DNA of 64,000 bases, taken from NCBI RefSeq assembly GCF_958445495.1, contig NZ_CAUCSQ010000023.1, positions 1 to 64,000 of the forward strand, given 5' to 3'. Positions 8,081-15,681 of the stretch are shown here, piece by piece; the stretch's first letter is position 1; the number at the start of each line of letters is the position of its first letter. The position numbers and the translations under genes were made by a program. Source of the DNA: an uncultured Bacteroides sp. (GTDB taxonomy: Bacteria > Bacteroidota > Bacteroidia > Bacteroidales > Bacteroidaceae). The notes under the pieces were generated by a model. It was not told where the DNA came from and made no database searches. It worked only from the letters and a program-made list of their open reading frames with translations.

Positions 8081-8155
8081 ATGTTGCAAAGATAGAAGCT
8101 TTGATGTTTTTCTGCAATCCCCTGAAATGGGTATTCTTAATAAATCCGATAACTA
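7914..8155. repeat. Long direct repeat, left copy
   Basis: About 240 bases match 8967-9202 with scattered mismatches and small indels. The unit spans the small-RNA body, its promoter and the upstream dyad (TGCAATCCCCTGAAATGGGT). The two copies lie in the same orientation and bracket the TetR gene, so recombination between them would delete tetR and one small RNA. Confidence 0.8.
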
Positions 8156-8196
8156 TAAATAAGGAATGCGTGCAAAGATAATCCATATATATAGGT

Positions 8197-8228
8197 ATTG
8201 GCAGGCAGGGCAATTCGGGCTACTTTTG
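8197..8228 (+). promoter_or_regulatory. Promoter of the TetR gene
   Basis: ATTG at 8197-8200, 20 bases, then TACTTTTG at 8221-8228 is an almost ideal Bacteroides -33/-7 pair. Transcription should start near 8235, which rules out the in-frame ATG at 8198 and supports translation from 8255. Confidence 0.7.
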
Positions 8229-8254
8229 CCATCAGGTTATTTAATATCGCCATT

Positions 8255-8863
8255 ATGCAGTTTTTGAAAGAAGATATACAGGAAAGAATTCTGGATGCGG
8301 CTGAAAAGGTCTTTCTGGAGAAAGGATACAAAGACGCTTCCATGCGTGAGATTGCTTTGAAAGCGGGGGTGACAGTCAGCAATATCTATCATTATTTTAC
8401 TAATAAGGATGAAATATTTCATACGATTTTAAAGCCGGTGCTGAACGATTTGTATGCGATGGTCTATAATCACAATGCCGAGCAGATGACAATTGATGTT
8501 TTTGTGGATTCAGATTATCAGAAAGCGTCTGTGCAGGAATATATCGAGCTGGTGTCGGAACATCGGGAACGTTTACGGTTGTTGCTTTTTCAGGCACAGG
8601 GTTCGGCATTGGAGAATTTCCGTTCTGAATATACCGATTTGATGACCCGTACGATTTCCGTATTTTTCCGGGGAATGAAAAAGAAATATCCGCATCTCAA
8701 TATAGAGATAACCGATTTTTTTATTCATCTGAACACCGTCTGGTTATTTGCCTTGTTGGAAGAGCTCGTATTGCATGATATAAAGAAAGAGGAAATGCAA
8801 AGGTTCATAACGGAATATATTGTTTTCGAAACTGCCGGCTGGAGAGAACTTATGAATGCATGA
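8255..8863 (+). CDS. TetR/AcrR family transcriptional regulator
   Basis: A 202-residue repressor-type protein. Residues ~8-55 form the TetR DNA-binding domain (RILDAAEKVFLEKGYKDASM, then REIALKAGVTVSNIYHYFTN with the KDEIF turn). The rest is an all-helical ligand/dimer domain (PHLNIEITDFFIHLNTVWLF). The start is set by the promoter at 8197-8228. The gene stands alone between two near-identical small-RNA loci, an arrangement that suggests the regulator and RNAs moved or duplicated together. Its targets are unknown; the small-RNA promoters are candidates because each has a dyad at -33. Confidence 0.92.
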   Translation: MQFLKEDIQERILDAAEKVFLEKGYKDASMREIALKAGVTVSNIYHYFTNKDEIFHTILKPVLNDLYAMVYNHNAEQMTIDVFVDSDYQKASVQEYIELVSEHRERLRLLLFQAQGSALENFRSEYTDLMTRTISVFFRGMKKKYPHLNIEITDFFIHLNTVWLFALLEELVLHDIKKEEMQRFITEYIVFETAGWRELMNA

Positions 8864-8925
8864 GCCTTCCGGTTGTCTTTTTAGAAGGAAGCGGATTTAT
8901 AAGAACGGTACAGGTCCAGGATATA

Positions 8926-9126
8926 TAAAAAATAAGAAGACCCGGCTTTCACAAGCTGAATCTTCTTATTTAGAATATGCTATTTATGCTTATTCTATAT
9001 TGAATACATTATATGGTTTTTCTAAACTAACAACCAAATAAAAGAAATGCGGGAGAATCACTTCGGCCGATTCCAATGTATTTTCAATGTGGCTACGTAA
9101 TTTTAATTATGACTAATTAATTTCTG
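8926..9126 (-). ncRNA. Candidate small RNA, family member 2 (~200 nt)
   Basis: Minus-strand promoter ATTG (9164-9161), 20 bases, TATCTTTG (9140-9133). The RNA would end at the hairpin AAGAAGA...AGCTT-GTG-AAGC...TCTTCTT (8967-8934) with the tail ATTTTTTA. The body aligns over nearly its whole length with the RNA at 7878-8080, but the terminator stem is a different sequence, so the two have conserved 5'/central parts and swapped terminators. No plausible peptide is encoded. The dyad with GGGGATT at -33 is retained. Confidence 0.68.
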
Positions 9127-9202
9127 ATGTTGCAAAGATATGGGCTTTTGCGGCTTCCTGCAATCCCCTGAAATGGGTATTCTTGGCTGGATTAATAACT
9201 AT
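8967..9202. repeat. Long direct repeat, right copy
   Basis: Right-hand copy of the unit at 7914-8155. It includes the small RNA, the TATCTTTG promoter, the AATCCCC/GGGTATT dyad and the flanking AATAACTATA. Confidence 0.8.
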
Positions 9203-9456
9203 ATATGATGGTCTTGTTTGAGGATTTTCCCTATTGCTTTTCCCTTGTGTCCTGTCGGGCATCCTATTTCTGGCGAAGTGGCAGCGGTTACCGTAATTCC
9301 GTCACGTTAGTTTCCGGTTTGTCATGGTTTGCCGGACTTCCCGGTTGGAGAAAAGAAGAGAAATGTGCGAGCCTGTCTCTTTTAAAATCATGTAATATAC
9401 AGGCGATTTGATTTCAAGGAAGAGGAAAGGAGTGAAACCGTAGTACGAAAATAAAC

Positions 9457-9500
9457 AAAGTTGTGTGTCGGCAAAATGCAGTTTCCGACACACAACTTTT
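9457..9500 (-). terminator. Strong hairpin terminator downstream of fldA-DUF2023
   Basis: Arms AAAGTTGTGTGTCGG and CCGACACACAACTTT pair perfectly around a 13-base loop. Read on the minus strand the stem is followed by TTTGTTTATTTT, consistent with ending the fldA-DUF2023 transcript about 170 bases after the DUF2023 stop. On the plus strand the tail is TTTTAATT, so it could work both ways. Between 9203 and 9456 I see no gene or RNA I can support. Confidence 0.6.
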
Positions 9501-9553
9501 AATTCTGATAGTATAATCTTAATAGTAATATCTACATTGGCGGTTTGTTGAGC

Positions 9554-9620
9554 GAACCGTTTCTGATAAAATGAATATTTACGGAGTAAGTTTCCGCCAC
9601 TTCATTTTACGAAACGATTC
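9554..9620. other. Long imperfect stem between DUF2023 and its terminator
   Basis: GAACCGTTTC-TGA-TAAAATGAA (9554-9575) can pair with TTCATTTTA-C-GAAACGATTC (9601-9620) around a 25-base loop. A competing small hairpin (CGGTTTGTT...GAACCG, 9541-9559) shares the left arm, so two exclusive folds exist. There is no U-tract. It lies in the 3' untranslated region of the fldA-DUF2023 transcript and may protect it or bind a protein. Confidence 0.4.
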
Positions 9621-9671
9621 TACTCGGTACAAACTACATACAAACAAAGCTTACAATGTAAAAGTTATCAA

Positions 9672-10034
9672 TCAAACAGCTATCTTAATACCTTCTTTTT
9701 TGCTGCAATAGCGTTTGCATTGTTGGCAGATATCATATCCCAACATGGCTCCCAAGATAAAATCTTCTTCGGCGGTCAGTTGGTTCAACGGCCGGATAAT
9801 GATATGCCGCACGGCTTCCATACATTCCGGCTTACCGAAAAACAGGTTTATTTTGTTCGTTCCCACTTCCTGTATCATATAACTGATTTTCTGGTTCGTC
9901 AACCGGCGGACGGCAAAATCTTCATGCTCTTTACTCATCGTATAAAGTACCATGTTGCGTACGCCTTTTTTGAACTCATAAATATGATTGAGGAAAATTC
10001 GGATTTCACCGGGTATGATTCTTTCAGAAGCCAT
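9672..10034 (-). CDS. DUF2023 family protein
   Basis: A 120-residue protein of the DUF2023 family. Visible family features are the N-terminal IRIFLNHIYEFKKGVRNMVL, YMIQEVGTNKINLFFGKPEC and the C-terminal EEDFILGAMLGYDICQQCKR YC segment. It lies 32 bases after fldA on the same strand. DUF2023 proteins accompany flavodoxin in Bacteroides and epsilon-proteobacteria, so a role as flavodoxin partner or in its assembly or regulation is inferred. The Cys-x2-Cys-x3-Tyr-Cys end could bind a metal. Confidence 0.85.
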   Translation of the reverse strand: MASERIIPGEIRIFLNHIYEFKKGVRNMVLYTMSKEHEDFAVRRLTNQKISYMIQEVGTNKINLFFGKPECMEAVRHIIIRPLNQLTAEEDFILGAMLGYDICQQCKRYCSKKEGIKIAV

Positions 10035-10066
10035 GATGCAAACTATTTATATGATAAGATTAAAAG

Positions 10067-10573
10067 TTAGCTTATTTCTTGTTTCACTTGTTCAGCCCAT
10101 GCGCTGATGCGTTCGTCCGTCTTGCTGTCTTCATTGACTTCATCAAGCGGAAGGCCGACGAATTTCCCGTCTACAACAGCAATGGAAGAGTCGAATGTAT
10201 ATCCGGCCGTATCTGTCGCTCCGCAGAATTTGCACTGCGTATCTTTCAAATCTTCGTAAAGAATTCCTATGGCATCGCAAAAAGTATCGCTGTACGAGTC
10301 GGAATCACCGCAACCGAACAAAGCTACATATTTGTGTGACAAATCGCATTTCTTTAGAATGTTGACTCCGTCATACCAGTCGTCCTGCAATTCACCTGCT
10401 CCCCATGTAGAGCTTCCCAATACCAATACGTCATATTCACCGGCCAAAGCTTCCGTAAGTTTGGATACTTCATAGACATCTCCGGAAGGAACATCTAGTT
10501 TTTCTGCAATTCGACGGGCAACGTCTTCGGTGGTTCCTGTCGTGGAACCGTAAAATACTCCAATTTTATTCAT
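10067..10573 (-). CDS. fldA: Flavodoxin
   Basis: A 168-residue long-chain flavodoxin, a soluble FMN electron carrier that replaces ferredoxin. The FMN phosphate loop GSTTGTTE is at residues 9-16, the 50s loop is GSSTWGAGELQDDW and the 90s loop FGCGDSDSYSDTFCDAIG. The long-chain loop GATDTAGYTFDSSIAVVDGK FVGLPLDE is present. An in-frame start at 10603 is impossible because the -7 element covers 10601-10608, so MNKIGVF at 10573 is the start. It is co-transcribed with the DUF2023 gene. Induction by iron limitation is typical of the family. Confidence 0.95.
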   Translation of the reverse strand: MNKIGVFYGSTTGTTEDVARRIAEKLDVPSGDVYEVSKLTEALAGEYDVLVLGSSTWGAGELQDDWYDGVNILKKCDLSHKYVALFGCGDSDSYSDTFCDAIGILYEDLKDTQCKFCGATDTAGYTFDSSIAVVDGKFVGLPLDEVNEDSKTDERISAWAEQVKQEIS

Positions 10574-10600
10574 CTTAGATTCATTTTTAATGTGATGTTG

Positions 10601-10636
10601 CAAAGATAGAGTGTCTTATAGAATTAGAAAATCCCC
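10601..10636 (-). promoter_or_regulatory. fldA promoter with GGGGATT element
   Basis: TATCTTTG (10608-10601) is the -7 element. Exactly 21 bases upstream lies GGGGATT (10636-10630), with a dyad partner TCCAC further up. The same GGGGATT-N21-TATCTTTG arrangement is present at the small RNAs of 7878 and 8926. A second, inverted ATGGGGAT lies near 10674-10681 facing the LruC gene, so the intergenic region has a symmetrical pair. This suggests a shared regulator, identity unknown. Confidence 0.55.
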
Positions 10637-10761
10637 ATTAATAGTGGAATAACAACCTCATTTTCATTATAAATGGGGATAAAATACGGATATTTGCTAG
10701 TATCTTTCAATAAATTACATACCTTTGCGGAACCAAAACAAACATTATATACTATTTGAAT

Positions 10762-12810
10762 ATGAGAAACTTAAAGTACCTTTCTTTTGGAATCATCGGT
10801 TTGATTTTCGCTTCATGTGTAGATGAAAAGAATTTATATAGCCCGAATGAGGAAGAGCCGGAAGAAACGGAATCCGGCTTGGTTGCGGATTTCTTGTTGA
10901 AAATGAAGAAAAGCATATCGGTTACTGCGGTTAACGGTGACGGGAAGGTGCAAAAAGGTGTGAAAATCGGAATTTTTGCCAGCCAGCCTTACGGAGCGGA
11001 GGGCAGGATGGTGGCGGAGCCTGCCGGTGTAGGATATACGGATGCTTCGGGCAGGCTGAATACGGACGTGGTGATTGCGAATAATCTTTCCCGGATATAT
11101 GTCGTTCCCCTTACCGCCGGGTATGGGCAGATGCAGGAGGCCGATGTCCGGAATCTTACTTCCTTGAATTTTCACGGAACGGCTTTTCCGTACTCCTCTG
11201 CCGTAACCCGCGTGGCTGCCGACGGCAAGCTTCCGGAATTTTCTGGACCGGTCAGTAATCTTTACCAGTTGTTTGTGCCTTACAGGGATGCGGAAGTAAA
11301 TGAAGACGGGATTCCGCTCCAAGGAGGCTCTCCTTTGGTTTCCAAGGAGCAGCTTTCTCCGGCACTGATTAACAAAATAGACAGTTGGTATCCGGAAAAA
11401 CAGAATGTTCAGAAAGCCGACCTGTCAAAAAACTCGGATTTGAGAATTGTTGACGGGGGTGGGGCGCAGGTTTGGGTGACTTATGTCGGTGACGGAGGCT
11501 TTTATGTTGCTAACCAGACCATCTATAATTCTTTGATGTATTACAATTATAAGGAAGGGGAACTGACCGGGCATGACGACACCGGCAATCTTCACATGAC
11601 TATGCTTTTGCCCAATACAAACCAGTTGCAATGCCCGTCGGGATTGAAAATCCAACTGCTCTATTGGAACGGTTCGGAATACAGCAAGACTTTTCCGGAA
11701 GGAACGAGAATCGGGTTTGCCGTTGCCCGTGCAGGTTTTAAAAAAGATGAGGCAAAAAACATAACGGATAAGACAGCATATAATTTTAAGAATAAAGCGT
11801 ATCCGGCGGTAAACGGCGATGTGAGCGGCATGTATTATTCTACTCCGATATTGAATGCATGGGGAAAGTCGCAGGCGGTAACCCGCGAGTTGGAAGGATA
11901 CAATTGCTGTGTGACAGGTTTTGATATCCGTCCTTTTGGAGACAGACAGTCGGATTATGATTTTAACGATGTAATGGTGAAGGTGACGGCTACCCCTGAA
12001 CGGGCAATCGAACCGGGAGAGGATATTCCGGTTGACGAAGAAGTAACCGTAGCCGAATCTATTCATGGCACATTGGCTTTTGAAGACCAGTGGCCTAAGG
12101 CCGGCGATTATGATTTGAATGACTTTGTCGTGAACTATACCTATAGTATATATAAAAATGAAGAGAATCAAATAGCAGGCATTCAAATGCGGTTGAAACC
12201 GATTGCCAAAGGTGCGGCGGATTACACGAAGATTGGTTTCGGGATAGAGTTGCCGTTAGCCCCGGATGAGATTGACGTTGCAGGAATCACAAATGCTGTA
12301 TTTGAGTCCGGACACCAGAAAGCGACCTTTGTGGTTTGGGAAGATGCCAACCGGCTTTTCCCCGGCGATGCGGCCGGTTTTATCAATACGGAGAAAGGAG
12401 CCGTCCCGGTTACGGCGGAAGAGACTGTTGTGAACATTCCTTTGAAGGCTGCGGTTAATAATATTTCCATGATGAGGTTCAATCCGTTTATATTTGTCAA
12501 TAAACGCTCCCATGAGATTCATTTGACGGATTTTGCCCCCACATCCAAAATGGATGCCAGTTTGTTCGGGCAAAAAGAGGATTGTTCGGATATGTCGAGA
12601 GGCATGTATTTCCGGATGAAAGACATGTCTTGCTGGGCATTGGATTTTCCCCGCTCTTCTTCGGACGAGGCGGCATGGAGATACCCGAAAGAAAAGTCAT
12701 CGGTAGTGAAAGCTTATAAGAATTACAGTAAGTGGGTAGTGGACAAAACGGACTTGTCCTGGTTCGATTCTACCATTTCAGGCAATGTAGACGAGAACGA
12801 ATTATATTAA
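10762..12810 (+). CDS. LruC domain-containing lipoprotein
   Basis: A 682-residue exported lipoprotein. The signal peptide ends with the lipobox FASC (Cys19), followed by VDEKNLYSP, a start shared with the second LruC protein at 19588. The central region has a SDYDFNDVMVKV motif (DUF4114-like, Asp-rich and probably calcium binding). The C-terminal LruC/DUF4842 domain opens FEDQWPKAGDYDLNDFVV. ATG at 10762 is preferred to a TTG two codons earlier. A -7 element TACCTTTG lies at 10720-10727. These proteins are thought to sit on the cell surface; the function is unknown. Confidence 0.88.
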   Translation: MRNLKYLSFGIIGLIFASCVDEKNLYSPNEEEPEETESGLVADFLLKMKKSISVTAVNGDGKVQKGVKIGIFASQPYGAEGRMVAEPAGVGYTDASGRLNTDVVIANNLSRIYVVPLTAGYGQMQEADVRNLTSLNFHGTAFPYSSAVTRVAADGKLPEFSGPVSNLYQLFVPYRDAEVNEDGIPLQGGSPLVSKEQLSPALINKIDSWYPEKQNVQKADLSKNSDLRIVDGGGAQVWVTYVGDGGFYVANQTIYNSLMYYNYKEGELTGHDDTGNLHMTMLLPNTNQLQCPSGLKIQLLYWNGSEYSKTFPEGTRIGFAVARAGFKKDEAKNITDKTAYNFKNKAYPAVNGDVSGMYYSTPILNAWGKSQAVTRELEGYNCCVTGFDIRPFGDRQSDYDFNDVMVKVTATPERAIEPGEDIPVDEEVTVAESIHGTLAFEDQWPKAGDYDLNDFVVNYTYSIYKNEENQIAGIQMRLKPIAKGAADYTKIGFGIELPLAPDEIDVAGITNAVFESGHQKATFVVWEDANRLFPGDAAGFINTEKGAVPVTAEETVVNIPLKAAVNNISMMRFNPFIFVNKRSHEIHLTDFAPTSKMDASLFGQKEDCSDMSRGMYFRMKDMSCWALDFPRSSSDEAAWRYPKEKSSVVKAYKNYSKWVVDKTDLSWFDSTISGNVDENELY

Positions 12811-12861
12811 GTTAAGAACACTAACCGGGATATTGGCAAATAAGGGAGAAACCTGAAACCA

Positions 12862-12893
12862 CTGCAGGACGTCCGTATTGGGACGCCCTGCAG
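12862..12893. terminator. Hairpin between convergent genes
   Basis: CTGCAGGACGTCC and GGACGCCCTGCAG pair with one mismatch around a 6-base loop. It lies between the ends of the LruC gene and the convergent formyltransferase gene. There is no T-run, so it may be a bidirectional stabilising or weak termination hairpin. Confidence 0.5.
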
Positions 12894-12958
12894 ATACCCT
12901 CAAATCCGCATCGTCTGTGGTGAAGATGAGGTTTACTCCCTTATTGGCAGTGGGTGTT

Positions 12959-14134
12959 TTAATGATGGAACAGGCGGATTCCTGTAAACGCCATCGCTAT
13001 GTGATATTTGTTACAAGTGTCGATAACATGGTCGTCACGTACGGAACCGCCCGGTTGCGCTATATAGCTGACACCGCTTTTGTGCGCCCGTTCGATGTTG
13101 TCTCCGAACGGGAAAAACGCATCCGAACCGAGAGATACCCCCGTCATGGTATCCAACCACGCACGTTTTTCTTCACGGGTCAGCACTTCCGGTTTTTCGG
13201 TGAAAAACTGCTGCCATACGCCTTCCGCCAATACATCATCGTAATCTTCCGAGATATAGACATCAATTGTATTGTCTCGGTCCGCACGGCGAATCTTTTC
13301 AATCCAGGGCAGATTCATTACTTTGGGATGCTGGCGCAAATACCAGATGTCAGCCTTGTTTCCGGCAAGACGTGTACAGTGGATACGTGATTGTTGTCCT
13401 GCCCCGATGCCGATAGCCTGTCCGTCCTTCACGTAACATACGGAATTGGATTGCGTATATTTTAAAGTGATTAAAGCGATAATCAAATCCCTTTTAGCTT
13501 CGGCGGGAATGTTCCGGTTCTGTGTCGGCATCTCCTTTAAGATGCTTTCGTCGATTTTCAATTCGTTTCTTCCCTGTTCGAAAGTAACGCCGAAAACATC
13601 CTTGTGCTCTACTGGCGCCGGACGATAAGCCGGGTCTATTTGAATGACATTGTATGTCCCTTTTCTTTTATTTTTGAGGATTTCCAGAGCTTCGGAAGTG
13701 TAGCCCGGCGCAATCACGCCGTCGGAGACCTCCCGGTTGATGATACGTGCGGTTTCCTCGTCACAGATGTCCGACAGTGCGATAAAATCTCCGTATGACG
13801 ACATGCGGTCGGCGCCGCGTGCACGTGCGTAAGCTGTTGCCAGCGGAGACAGTTTCATGTCATCGACGAAATAAATCTTTTTGAGGGTGTCGTTCATCTC
13901 CACTGCGACGGCGGCGCCTGCCGGGCTTACGTGTTTGAAAGAAGTCGCAGCCGGCAGTCCGGTAGCTTCTTTCAGTTCTTTCACTAACTGCCAGCTATTG
14001 AATGCATCTAGCAAATTGATATAGCCGGGGCGCCCATTCAGTACCTCGATGGGGAGTTCACCTTCTTTCATGAATATACGGGCCGGTTTCTGATTCGGAT
14101 TGCAACCGTATTTCAGTTCGAGTTCGTTTGCCAT
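12959..14134 (-). CDS. Stand-alone AICAR formyltransferase
   Basis: A 391-residue protein matching only the formyltransferase part of PurH. It uses 10-formyl-tetrahydrofolate to convert AICAR to FAICAR in purine synthesis. Typical blocks are ELELKYGCNPNQKPARIF at the N terminus, ATSFKHVSPAGAAVAV (the conserved Lys-His and Pro-x-Gly substrate loop), QSNSVCYVKDGQAIGIGAGQ and SLGSDAFFPFGDNIERA. The N-terminal IMP cyclohydrolase domain of bifunctional PurH is absent and no remnant precedes the gene. Bacteroides usually also carry a full purH elsewhere. Minus-strand -7 element TAACTTTG at 14189-14182. Confidence 0.9.
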   Translation of the reverse strand: MANELELKYGCNPNQKPARIFMKEGELPIEVLNGRPGYINLLDAFNSWQLVKELKEATGLPAATSFKHVSPAGAAVAVEMNDTLKKIYFVDDMKLSPLATAYARARGADRMSSYGDFIALSDICDEETARIINREVSDGVIAPGYTSEALEILKNKRKGTYNVIQIDPAYRPAPVEHKDVFGVTFEQGRNELKIDESILKEMPTQNRNIPAEAKRDLIIALITLKYTQSNSVCYVKDGQAIGIGAGQQSRIHCTRLAGNKADIWYLRQHPKVMNLPWIEKIRRADRDNTIDVYISEDYDDVLAEGVWQQFFTEKPEVLTREEKRAWLDTMTGVSLGSDAFFPFGDNIERAHKSGVSYIAQPGGSVRDDHVIDTCNKYHIAMAFTGIRLFHH

Positions 14135-14345
14135 TTTATTAATTATAAATTACTAGTTATTAAGAATAATACAGATAACGGCAAAGTTACTAAAAAAAGG
14201 CAGGCCTACCTATATTTATGCTGTAAAATAGTCGTTTGCCGCCGATGGGATATTATAAACATTTTATCAAAATACCTATAAGTAGTGATTGTATTTCCGT
14301 AAAATATTCCGTTCCTTTGCATTCTATAAATATAAATAGGTATAG

Positions 14346-15050
14346 ATGGACAATTTACAAAAATACAAATCTACTGACAAGATGATTGATCTCATCAGTG
14401 ATAACTATTCTTTATTGCAGGTGATGAGTCGTTTCGGGCTTTCGTTGGGGTTTGGTGATAAGACAGTCAAAGAAGTATGCGAACTGAACGGAGTAGACTG
14501 TCGGACTTTTCTCATTGTTGTCAATTTCATGGCCGAAGGTTTTTCCCGGTTGGACGGAGACAGTGACGATATTTCCATACCCGCGTTGGTAGACTATCTG
14601 CGACAGGCGCATATTTATTTTCTGGACTTCTCCCTTCCCGCCATTCGTCGTAAATTAATTGAGGCGATAGATTGTTCCCAGGATGACGTGGCATTCCTGA
14701 TTCTTAAATTTTTCGATGAGTACACGCGGGAAGTGCGCAAACACATGGACTATGAGGAAAAGACGGTGTTCAAGTATGTGGATGCGCTGATTAAAGGAGA
14801 TGCTCCGAAGAACTATCAGATTAGCACTTTCTCCAAGCACCATGACCAGGTAGGAGAGAAGTTGACGGAGTTGAAGAATATCATTATTAAATATTGTCCG
14901 GCCAAAGCCAATGAGAATCTGTTGAATGCGGCCCTTTTCGATATCTATGCATGTGAGGCCGGATTGGAATCTCATTGTAAGGTTGAGGATTACATTTTTG
15001 TTCCTGCCATTCTGAAGTTGGAAAGGAGGATAAGAGAAAATGAAAAATAA
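14346..15050 (+). CDS. RIC/ScdA-like hemerythrin domain protein
   Basis: A 234-residue protein with the architecture of di-iron repair proteins (ScdA/YtfE). Residues ~14-58 resemble the ScdA_N domain, but its usual Cys pair is replaced (SLGFGDK). Residues ~80-230 are a hemerythrin four-helix bundle with candidate iron ligands His89, His133, Glu137, His165/His166, His210 and Glu214. The family repairs nitrosylated or oxidised iron centres or senses O2/NO. The next gene, a LuxR regulator, starts 11 bases inside this one, so the pair is translationally coupled and the hemerythrin is probably the sensor. Confidence 0.87.
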   Translation: MDNLQKYKSTDKMIDLISDNYSLLQVMSRFGLSLGFGDKTVKEVCELNGVDCRTFLIVVNFMAEGFSRLDGDSDDISIPALVDYLRQAHIYFLDFSLPAIRRKLIEAIDCSQDDVAFLILKFFDEYTREVRKHMDYEEKTVFKYVDALIKGDAPKNYQISTFSKHHDQVGEKLTELKNIIIKYCPAKANENLLNAALFDIYACEAGLESHCKVEDYIFVPAILKLERRIRENEK

Positions 15051-15651
15051 CGAAGTTATCCGAATAGCTATTGCAGAGACCTCCGTGATTATTCGCGGGG
15101 GACTGACTGCTGCGTTCAAACGCCTTTCTAATATAAAAGTACAGCCTATAGAACTGCTTTCTGTCGAAGCTTTGCATGATTGCCTTCGGACGCAGTGTCC
15201 TGAAATGTTAGTCGTCAATCCGGCTTTCGGCGATTATTTCGACGTGCCCCGGTTCCGGGAAGAAACATCCGGCAAAAAGATACGACTGATTGCGCTGGTT
15301 ACCTCCTTTGTAGATGCTTCGTTATTGAGTAAATACGATGAGTCTATTTCTATTTTTGATGATTTAGAAACCCTGTCCGGGAAGATAGCGGGATTGCTGA
15401 ACACAACTTCCGAGAAAGACGAAGATGACAGTCAGGACGCGCTTAGCCAGCGGGAAAAAGAAATCGTGATTTGCGTTGTGAAAGGAATGACAAACAAAGA
15501 GATAGCCGAAAAGTTGTTCCTGTCCATCCATACCGTCATTACCCATCGGAGAAACATCAGTAAAAAATTGCAAATACACAGTGCGGCGGGTCTGACTATA
15601 TATGCCATTGTAAATAAGCTGGTTGCGTTGAGCGATGTGAAAGATTTATAG
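15040..15651 (+). CDS. LuxR-type regulator with degenerate receiver domain
   Basis: A 203-residue NarL/FixJ-type protein. Residues ~135-195 are a LuxR helix-turn-helix (LSQREKEIVICVVKGMTNKE IAEKLFLSIHTVITHRRNI). Residues 7-118 have the receiver layout, but the acidic pair is IAET (13-14) instead of DD and the phosphate-accepting Asp is Asn60 (MLVVNPAFG). Phosphorylation by a histidine kinase is therefore unlikely. The gene overlaps the hemerythrin gene by 11 bases, which suggests control through that protein or a ligand. It may control the RNA that starts just downstream. Confidence 0.9.
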   Translation: MKNNEVIRIAIAETSVIIRGGLTAAFKRLSNIKVQPIELLSVEALHDCLRTQCPEMLVVNPAFGDYFDVPRFREETSGKKIRLIALVTSFVDASLLSKYDESISIFDDLETLSGKIAGLLNTTSEKDEDDSQDALSQREKEIVICVVKGMTNKEIAEKLFLSIHTVITHRRNISKKLQIHSAAGLTIYAIVNKLVALSDVKDL

Positions 15652-15681
15652 CTTCGCGAAGTGTTATAAAATACAAAACCG

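Noticed and set aside
9205..9411. 68-codon plus-strand frame
   Set aside because: No family, no promoter; it overlaps the region upstream of the small RNA and contains Trp/Cys-rich random-like sequence.
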